Below are positions 58,571 to 64,000 of a stretch of 64,000 nt of DNA, piece after piece; the stretch's first letter is position 1; the number at the start of each line of letters is the position of its first letter. The stretch spans positions 1 through 64,000 of the forward strand of contig NZ_LSRP01000075.1 of NCBI RefSeq assembly GCF_001885585.1. Direction: 5' to 3'. Under the pieces are notes generated by a model that saw nothing but the letters and a program-made list of their open reading frames with translations, ran no database searches and was not told where the DNA came from. The DNA is from Pararhizobium antarcticum (lineage in GTDB: Bacteria; Pseudomonadota; Alphaproteobacteria; Rhizobiales; Rhizobiaceae). Position numbers and translations under genes: made by a program.

Positions 58571-59221
58571 TCAGGGCTTCCAGCGCAGGAAATTGGTGAT
58601 CAAGGCAAGGCCGAGCACCTGGCTTTTCTCCGGGTGAAACTGGGCACCGGCGGTGTTGTCCTTGGCAACGAACGCCGTCATCGCACCGCCATAGCCGGTG
58701 GTGGCCACGAGTTCCTCGGGATTCTCCACGGCGAGATGGTAGGAATGCACGAAATAGGCATGCAGCCCGTCGGCTCCGGTCCGGATCCCCTCAAACAGCG
58801 GGTGCGGCCGGTGCAGGTCCAGCGTGTTCCAGCCGATCTGCGGGATCTTCAGCGTCGGATCGGACGGCGCCATCTCGACGACGTCGCCCTTGATCCAGCC
58901 GAACCCTTTGGTCGTCGTCTTTTCCAGCCCGCGCGACGACATCAGCTGCATGCCGACGCAAATGCCGAGAAACGGCCGTCCCGCCTTTTCGACAGCCTCC
59001 GTCAGCGCTGCATGCATGCCGTCGACGGCATCGAGCCCGCGCCGGCAATCGGCATAGGCGCCCACGCCGGGCAGGACGATCCGGTCGGCACTGGCAACGC
59101 GGTCGGGCCTGTCGGTCAGCTCGATGTCGGCAGTCATGCCGGCCTCGCGCACGGCGCGCTCGAAGGCCTTGGTGGCCGAGCGCAGATTGCCCGATCCGTA
59201 GTCGATAATGGCGACGCGCAT
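58571..59221 (-). CDS. hisH: Imidazole glycerol phosphate synthase, glutamine amidotransferase subunit
   Basis: HisH supplies ammonia to HisF. The nucleophile cysteine is in [11 protein letters not shown], and the histidine-glutamate pair in AQFHPEKSQ near the end. The oxyanion region [10 protein letters not shown] is present. It has 216 residues. It shares one base with the DUF2628 gene upstream. Confidence 0.95.
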   Translation of the reverse strand: MRVAIIDYGSGNLRSATKAFERAVREAGMTADIELTDRPDRVASADRIVLPGVGAYADCRRGLDAVDGMHAALTEAVEKAGRPFLGICVGMQLMSSRGLEKTTTKGFGWIKGDVVEMAPSDPTLKIPQIGWNTLDLHRPHPLFEGIRTGADGLHAYFVHSYHLAVENPEELVATTGYGGAMTAFVAKDNTAGAQFHPEKSQVLGLALITNFLRWKP

Positions 59222-59709
59222 CAGCGTTCTCCGTAGGAACCGAACAGGCCGAAGCCGGGACGGATATCGGTGCGGGTGGTCATGCCAGCTTTTGCTTCCG
59301 GCAAGGGCAGGGCAGGTGTCGTCGGGATCGGATGTTCGGCTGGCAGGGCCGCATGGAAATACATCATCTCCGCAGTGGTCGGATCATCCGCCGGGATCAC
59401 GGCGCGCAGCGTCCAGCCCGAGGCCGAAAGGCGCGAGGCGAGGAATGCCGAGCCTTCCAGCGCCACCAGCAGGCGCAGGGCAAGCTCCATCAGGAGGCTG
59501 GCCACAACCAGATGCGGCACCGACGAGATCAATCCAAAGACGACCTGCAGGCCGAAAACCACAAGCCCGGCCAGCCACTGGCGCTTGACGAGCAGCCAGA
59601 TGGCGGGGAAGGCGAAGGCCACCCACGAAAAACGATCCGCAACGAAGCGGGCGTTCTCGTCATTGCCGGCGGTGCCGGGCGGGGTCAGAACCAGATAGGA
59701 AACGGACAT
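59221..59709 (-). CDS. DUF2628 membrane protein
   Basis: The 162-residue protein starts [12 protein letters not shown] and has hydrophobic segments at about 28-60 and 65-95 ([20 protein letters not shown] and neighbours), matching DUF2628 proteins of unknown function. It is embedded in the histidine run between hisB and hisH, a placement known in rhizobia; no histidine role can be seen. The ATG at 59709 is chosen by family similarity. Confidence 0.8.
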   Translation of the reverse strand: MSVSYLVLTPPGTAGNDENARFVADRFSWVAFAFPAIWLLVKRQWLAGLVVFGLQVVFGLISSVPHLVVASLLMELALRLLVALEGSAFLASRLSASGWTLRAVIPADDPTTAEMMYFHAALPAEHPIPTTPALPLPEAKAGMTTRTDIRPGFGLFGSYGER

Positions 59710-59756
59710 GGCGTCAGCCGACTTTCCTTGAGCAGCGCAGTTTCGGACAAGCCTGT

Positions 59757-60365
59757 TCAAACAAGCGTGCCCTTTGTCGAGGGAACACGGCCGGCCTGGC
59801 GCGGATCGATCTCTGTCGCCATGCGCAGGGCACGGGCTACGGCCTTGAAACAGGTTTCGGCGATATGATGGTTGTTGGCGCCGTAGATGTTTTGCACATG
59901 CAGCGTGATGCCGGCATGCTGGGCCAGCGCCTGGAAGAATTCGCGCACCAGTTCGGTGTCGAACGTGCCGATCTTCGGCGCCGAGAAGGCAACGTTCCAG
60001 ACAAGGAACGGCCGGCCCGAGACATCGACCGCCGCCTTTGTCATCGTCTCGTCCATGGCAAGATCGATCGAGGCATAGCGCGTGATGCCGCGACGATCGC
60101 CCAGCGCCTTCGACAGCGCCTGGCCGATGACGATCCCGACATCCTCGACCGTGTGGTGATCGTCGACATGCAGGTCGCCGTCTGCCTTGATGTCCATGTC
60201 AATCAGCGAATGCCGGGAGAGGTGGTCGAGCATATGGTCGAAAAAGCCGACGCCGGTCGAAATCGTCGATGTGCCGGTTCCGTCGATATTGACGGAGACG
60301 CGCACCGCGGTTTCATTCGTCTTGCGCGAAACGCTGCCGGTGCGGTTGGCTTGCAGGTCGGCCAT
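59757..60365 (-). CDS. hisB: Imidazoleglycerol-phosphate dehydratase
   Basis: HisB removes water from IGP. Metal-binding histidines are in [28 protein letters not shown]-like sequence ([14 protein letters not shown]) and [12 protein letters not shown]. Only the dehydratase domain is present, with no phosphatase fusion. The ATG at 60365, six bases after GGAG, gives 202 residues; an ATG 11 codons upstream lacks a good ribosome site. It is first in the his run and divergent from hslV. Confidence 0.94.
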   Translation of the reverse strand: MADLQANRTGSVSRKTNETAVRVSVNIDGTGTSTISTGVGFFDHMLDHLSRHSLIDMDIKADGDLHVDDHHTVEDVGIVIGQALSKALGDRRGITRYASIDLAMDETMTKAAVDVSGRPFLVWNVAFSAPKIGTFDTELVREFFQALAQHAGITLHVQNIYGANNHHIAETCFKAVARALRMATEIDPRQAGRVPSTKGTLV

Positions 60366-60498
60366 CAGGTTCTCCAGAATGTGACTGAGCCGCTCCATAT
60401 CAGGCGAGGGGCGAAATATCCAGAAGTGCCGCCATGTTTCTCGCCAATGCGCAGGCAGGGCCGGATCGCCGGCCGCAAGGCCACGGCACGAGAGCTAT

Positions 60499-60526
60499 TT
60501 GCAATCGCAAAAAGGCCACTTACATA
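60499..60526 (+). promoter_or_regulatory. Candidate promoter for hslVU
   Basis: TTGCAA (60499-60504) and TACATA (60521-60526) are 16 bases apart in the 225-base gap between divergent hisB and hslV. No good RpoH-type match (CTTGAAA with CCATAT) was seen, although hslVU is heat-induced in many bacteria. The call is weak. Confidence 0.3.
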
Positions 60527-60590
60527 GTCCTCGACGGAGCCGGTGTGCGGCTCTTCGAAACGGTCCGGTCTCCGGGCAGGCAGGGTTTTG

Positions 60591-61115
60591 ATGACAACGA
60601 TTATTACCGTCCGGAAGGGCGGACAGGTGGTGATGGCGGGTGATGGCCAGGTTAGTCTCGGCCAGACGGTGATGAAGGGCAATGCCCGCAAGGTCCGCCG
60701 TCTCGGCAAGGGCGAGGTGATCGCCGGGTTTGCCGGCGCGACCGCCGATGCCTTCACGCTTCTGGAGCGGCTGGAAGCCAAGCTCGAACAATATCCCGAC
60801 CAGCTGATGCGGGCCGCCGTCGAACTCGCCAAGGACTGGCGGACGAACAAGTATCTGCGCAATCTCGAAGCCATGATGCTGGTCGCCGACAAATCGATCA
60901 CCCTGGCGATAACAGGCAATGGCGACGTGCTGGAACCCGAACATGGCACAATCGCCATCGGTTCCGGCGGCAATTATGCCTTTGCTGCGGCGCGTGCCCT
61001 GATGGACACCGACAAGTCGGCGGAAGAGATCGCCCGCCGCTCGATGGAGATTGCCGCCGATATCTGCGTCTATACCAATGGCACTATCGTCGTCGAAACT
61101 CTCGACGCCGCCTGA
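60591..61115 (+). CDS. hslV: ATP-dependent protease peptidase subunit HslV
   Basis: HslV is the proteasome-like N-terminal-threonine peptidase of HslUV. The ATG at 60591 places the catalytic threonine at position 2 ([20 protein letters not shown]), and an in-frame ATG 48 bases upstream would mask it. [19 protein letters not shown] and [12 protein letters not shown] are family blocks. It has 174 residues. hslU follows after 74 bases. Confidence 0.96.
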   Translation: MTTIITVRKGGQVVMAGDGQVSLGQTVMKGNARKVRRLGKGEVIAGFAGATADAFTLLERLEAKLEQYPDQLMRAAVELAKDWRTNKYLRNLEAMMLVADKSITLAITGNGDVLEPEHGTIAIGSGGNYAFAAARALMDTDKSAEEIARRSMEIAADICVYTNGTIVVETLDAA

Positions 61116-61189
61116 TTGCAAGCGGCCTGACAGAAAGCCGCGTGCCTGCGCGCCGGCGAAGCGGACCCGATCACTTTGGAAAGAAGACA

Positions 61190-62497
61190 ATGACCACATT
61201 TTCCCCCCGCGAAATCGTGTCGGAGCTCGACCGGTTCATCATCGGCCAGCATGATGCCAAGCGCGCCGTGGCGATTGCCTTGCGCAACCGCTGGCGCCGC
61301 CAGCAGCTGAATGATGAACTGCGCGACGAAGTCATGCCAAAGAACATCCTGATGATCGGCCCGACCGGTGTCGGCAAGACGGAGATTTCCCGCCGCCTGG
61401 CCAAGCTCGCCGGTGCGCCCTTCATCAAGGTCGAAGCGACGAAATTCACCGAAGTCGGTTATGTCGGCCGTGATGTCGAGCAGATCATCCGCGATCTCGT
61501 CGAGGTCGGCATCGGCCTCGTGCGTGAAAAGAAGCGCGCCGAGGTCAAGGCCAAGGCCCATCTGAATGCCGAGGCACGTGTGCTGGACGCGCTGGTCGGC
61601 GCAACCGCCTCGCCGGCGACGCGCGACAGTTTCCGCAAGAAGCTGCGCGGCAACGAGCTTGACGACAAGGAGATCGATGTCGAGATCGCCGATACCGCCA
61701 CCCCCGGCGGCGGCTTCGAGATCCCCGGAATGCCCGGCGCCAATATCGGCGTGCTCAACCTGTCGGAAATGTTCGGCAAGGCCATGGGCCCGCGCACGAA
61801 GAAGGTCCGCACCACGGTCAAGGAAAGTTATGCCATCCTGATCAACGACGAGTCCGACAAGCTGCTCGACAATGACGAGATCCAGCGCGAAGCGGTCCGC
61901 TCCGCCGAAAACGACGGCATCGTCTTCCTCGATGAAATCGACAAGATCGCTGCCCGCGATGGCGGCATGGGCGCCGGCGTCTCGCGCGAGGGTGTGCAGC
62001 GCGATCTTCTTCCGCTTGTCGAGGGCACGACGGTCGCAACCAAGTATGGTCCGGTGAAAACCGATCACATCCTGTTCATCGCCTCGGGGGCCTTCCATGT
62101 CTCGAAGCCCTCGGATCTCCTGCCCGAACTTCAGGGCCGGCTGCCGATCCGTGTCGAACTGAAGGCCCTGACCAAGGAGGACTTCCGCCGCATTCTGACC
62201 GAAACGGAAGTCAGCCTGATCCGCCAGTACAAGGCGCTCCTGGAAACCGAAGGCGTCGAACTCGATTTCACCGAGGATGCGCTCGATGCCTTGGCCGACG
62301 TTGCCGTCAAGCTCAACACCAGTGTCGAGAATATCGGCGCGCGGCGTCTGCAGACGGTGATGGAACGTGTCCTTGACGAGATTTCCTTTGCCGCCCCCGA
62401 CAAATCCGGGGAAGCGCTGATGGTCGATGCCGAATATGTGAAGAAGCATGTCGGCGATCTCGCCGCCAATACCGACCTGTCGCGCTACATTCTGTGA
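61190..62497 (+). CDS. hslU: ATP-dependent protease ATPase subunit HslU
   Basis: HslU is the AAA+ unfoldase that feeds HslV. Walker A is [14 protein letters not shown] near residue 58, the pore loop [11 protein letters not shown] follows, Walker B is [12 protein letters not shown], and the C-terminal RYIL is the tail that activates HslV. The intermediate domain lies around residues 110-240. It has 435 residues. In some related genomes a GNAT gene separates the two; here they are adjacent. Confidence 0.96.
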   Translation: MTTFSPREIVSELDRFIIGQHDAKRAVAIALRNRWRRQQLNDELRDEVMPKNILMIGPTGVGKTEISRRLAKLAGAPFIKVEATKFTEVGYVGRDVEQIIRDLVEVGIGLVREKKRAEVKAKAHLNAEARVLDALVGATASPATRDSFRKKLRGNELDDKEIDVEIADTATPGGGFEIPGMPGANIGVLNLSEMFGKAMGPRTKKVRTTVKESYAILINDESDKLLDNDEIQREAVRSAENDGIVFLDEIDKIAARDGGMGAGVSREGVQRDLLPLVEGTTVATKYGPVKTDHILFIASGAFHVSKPSDLLPELQGRLPIRVELKALTKEDFRRILTETEVSLIRQYKALLETEGVELDFTEDALDALADVAVKLNTSVENIGARRLQTVMERVLDEISFAAPDKSGEALMVDAEYVKKHVGDLAANTDLSRYIL

Positions 62498-62542
62498 CAT
62501 TTCCGGCACCGGCCGGCGCAATGTCGCATGGCATTGTAAAAC

Positions 62543-62579
62543 GCAGGCGCCTGTCACTCGACAGGCGCCTGCTTTGTTT
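62543..62579 (+). terminator. Rho-independent terminator of hslVU
   Basis: A perfect 13-bp stem (GCAGGCGCCTGTC with its complement) around ACTC is followed by TTTGTTT. Each arm itself contains the palindrome AGGCGCCT. It begins 45 bases after hslU. Confidence 0.85.
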
Positions 62580-62688
62580 CTAGAGCGGGGTTGTTTGCAG
62601 CGCGGGGCATGATTCCGACACGATTTTGCCGCATGTCACGCGCTCGAAAGCCTGACGCCTGCCCGAAACCGCCTGACAGGACTATGCC

Positions 62689-63639
62689 GTGCGCCCTTTT
62701 CTGACCCTTATGCTTGTAATCGTGCTGTCGCTTTTCCAGGGGCCGGCAATGGCGGCTGGCGGGCGCCCCGTTCCCGAAGGAAACCGCTTCCAGGAACAGC
62801 CCGATATCCCCGGCGCCTCCACGAGACGCACAAAGGCAGGCCGTACGTCCTTCGATGCGAAATACGAAAAGGTGCGCAATCTGCTGGCGACGGACCGGCA
62901 GCTGCTCGGCAAGATCAGGTCGACGGCCCGCGCCTATGGCATCGATCCCATTCATATGATCGGCGCGATCGTCGGCGAGCATACCTACAATGTCGACGCC
63001 TATGACCGCTTGCAGTCCTATTATGTCAAGGCCGCCGCCTATGCCGGCGACAGTTTCCGCTTCGCCTATGACGGTGAATCCATTGCCGATTTCATCGGCC
63101 GCCCGCAGTTTTCGTCCTGTGCAGCGAAGAAGAATTCCTATGCCGTGTGGAATTGCCGCGAAAACATCTGGGACCGCCAGTTCCGCGGCAAGTCCGTGGG
63201 CGGCAGGTCGTTCCCGAACAATCGTTTCAGCGCGGTATTTTTCCAGCCCTTCTATGCCGGCCAGACCTTCGGCCTTGGCCAGATCAATCCGCTGACGGCG
63301 CTGATGCTGACCGACATGGTCGCCCGGGTCTCCGGCTATGACCGGCTCGACGCCAATGATGCCAACGACGTCTACAAGGCGATCATGGATCCGGATATTT
63401 CGCTTGCCTATATGGCCGCCTCGATCCGTCACTCGATCGACGCCTACAAGGCGATCGCCGGCGTCGATATCTCGACCAATCCCGGCATCACCGCGACCCT
63501 CTACAATGTCGGCAATTCCGACCAGCGCGCCGCGGCCCTGGCCGCCCGAAACAGCAATGGCGAATTCCGCTGGCCCGAGGAAAATTACTATGGCTGGCTG
63601 GTGAACGACAAGCTGGCCGAACTGCGCAGCCTGCTCTAA
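62689..63639 (+). CDS. DUF1402 secreted, lysozyme-like protein
   Basis: A signal peptide covers residues 1-22 (FLTLMLVIVLSLFQGPAMA). The mature protein matches DUF1402, found mainly in rhizobia. IDPIHMIGAIVGEHTYNVD with its glutamate, and TFGLGQINPLTAL, resemble the catalytic and GLxQI motifs of lytic transglycosylases, so peptidoglycan cleavage is a fair guess but unproven. The GTG at 62689 gives 316 residues. The P450 gene follows. Confidence 0.78.
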   Translation: MRPFLTLMLVIVLSLFQGPAMAAGGRPVPEGNRFQEQPDIPGASTRRTKAGRTSFDAKYEKVRNLLATDRQLLGKIRSTARAYGIDPIHMIGAIVGEHTYNVDAYDRLQSYYVKAAAYAGDSFRFAYDGESIADFIGRPQFSSCAAKKNSYAVWNCRENIWDRQFRGKSVGGRSFPNNRFSAVFFQPFYAGQTFGLGQINPLTALMLTDMVARVSGYDRLDANDANDVYKAIMDPDISLAYMAASIRHSIDAYKAIAGVDISTNPGITATLYNVGNSDQRAAALAARNSNGEFRWPEENYYGWLVNDKLAELRSLL

Positions 63640-63718
63640 ATATCCTGAAATGGCCATGGTCCTCTGCAAGGCTGGCTGCGTATAGACACCGGCAGAGGAT
63701 GGCAGACAGGAAGCCTTG

Positions 63719-64000
63719 ATGGATATCAGCCCGGAACCGTTCGAACCGCCAGCGCCGATCCCGCGGACCGTGCCCCCTTCGCGCCTGCAGGTCATCCGCA
63801 CGGTTCTGCGCAATCCGCTCGAGCTCTGGGGCGAGCCCTCCTATACGCTGCCGTGGATCGATACGAAATTCTTCAACCAGCGCACCCTGATCGTCAATGA
63901 TCCGGACCTGATCCGCTATATCCTCGTCGAAAACGCGTCCAACTACGAAATGTCCAAGGTGCGCCGGCTGATCCTGCGGCCGATCCTGCGCGACGGGCTT
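63719..64000 (+). CDS. Cytochrome P450, N-terminal part, cut by window edge
   Basis: An open frame starts at ATG 63719 after AGGAAG and runs to the window end (94 codons). LRNPLELWGEPSYTLPWI and TLIVNDPDLIRYILVENASN match the N-terminal helix A and beta-1 region of soluble bacterial P450s. The haem-binding cysteine lies outside the window. The substrate is unknown. It follows the DUF1402 gene by 79 bases with no terminator between. Confidence 0.78.
   Translation, partial: MDISPEPFEPPAPIPRTVPPSRLQVIRTVLRNPLELWGEPSYTLPWIDTKFFNQRTLIVNDPDLIRYILVENASNYEMSKVRRLILRPILRDGL

Noticed and set aside
62554-63813. Minus-strand open frame of 419 codons opposite the DUF1402 gene
   Set aside because: The plus-strand protein has a signal peptide and conserved motifs, and the antisense frame crosses the hslU terminator region.

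Overview
The window is a dense, GC-rich stretch of the chromosome of an alphaproteobacterium, almost certainly a member of the Rhizobiaceae (Agrobacterium/Rhizobium/Ensifer relatives). The evidence is gene content and order: ppsR-maf-aroE-coaE-dnaQ, secB, fxsA, a Tim44-domain gene, mltA, smr and gyrB; then trpFBA-accD-folC, trxA, addAB, murU, tsaE-amgK, divL, ahcY, the HPr/EIIA/HprK remnant PTS with chvG-chvI and pckA; and finally coaA, the his genes and hslVU. In rhizobia this gene order lies beside the chromosomal replication origin. Two DnaA-box-like 9-mers in the first 90 bases and two near-consensus parS sequences (about 1.63 kb and 53.5 kb) fit an origin-proximal location.

Region by region: 1-10.4 kb carries core genes for metabolic control, cell-wall precursors, replication, secretion and cell-envelope work, ending with gyrB and a strong terminator. 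10.5-25 kb is accessory. After a nitroreductase gene comes a sugar-acid catabolic locus of eleven genes plus its regulator: an aldehyde dehydrogenase, an HpcH/HpaI aldolase, a UxaB-like oxidoreductase, a GntR-family regulator with two winged helices, a UxaA-family dehydratase, an aldo/keto reductase, a FucU mutarotase, a three-gene ribose-type ABC importer, a zinc alcohol dehydrogenase and a COG3618 lactonase. Read together, these can spell a non-phosphorylative route for L-galactose and/or L-fucose: uptake, mutarotation, oxidation to lactone, hydrolysis, C5 epimerisation by oxidation and reduction, dehydration, and aldol cleavage to pyruvate plus an aldehyde that is then oxidised.

25-33.6 kb returns to common rhizobial genes: phaZ (polyhydroxybutyrate breakdown), a DUF2852 gene, a DUF45 metallopeptidase, a Pmp3 peptide, the tryptophan genes, accD and folC. 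33.6-45.5 kb is a long minus-strand block: trxA, addA-addB, then the tightly overlapping murU, tsaE-amgK fusion and divL. 45.9-51.6 kb, also minus strand, joins ahcY with the phosphorelay proteins HPr, EIIA and HprK and the ChvG-ChvI two-component system; pckA diverges from chvI.

53.6-64 kb has arfB, a LysM/BON protein, a secreted unknown and alkB on the plus strand. These converge on the minus-strand block coaA-hisE-hisF-hisA-hisH-DUF2628-hisB, which is divergent from hslV-hslU. A DUF1402 gene and the start of a cytochrome P450 gene, cut by the window edge, finish the window. I saw no tRNA, rRNA, CRISPR array, insertion sequence or prophage gene.
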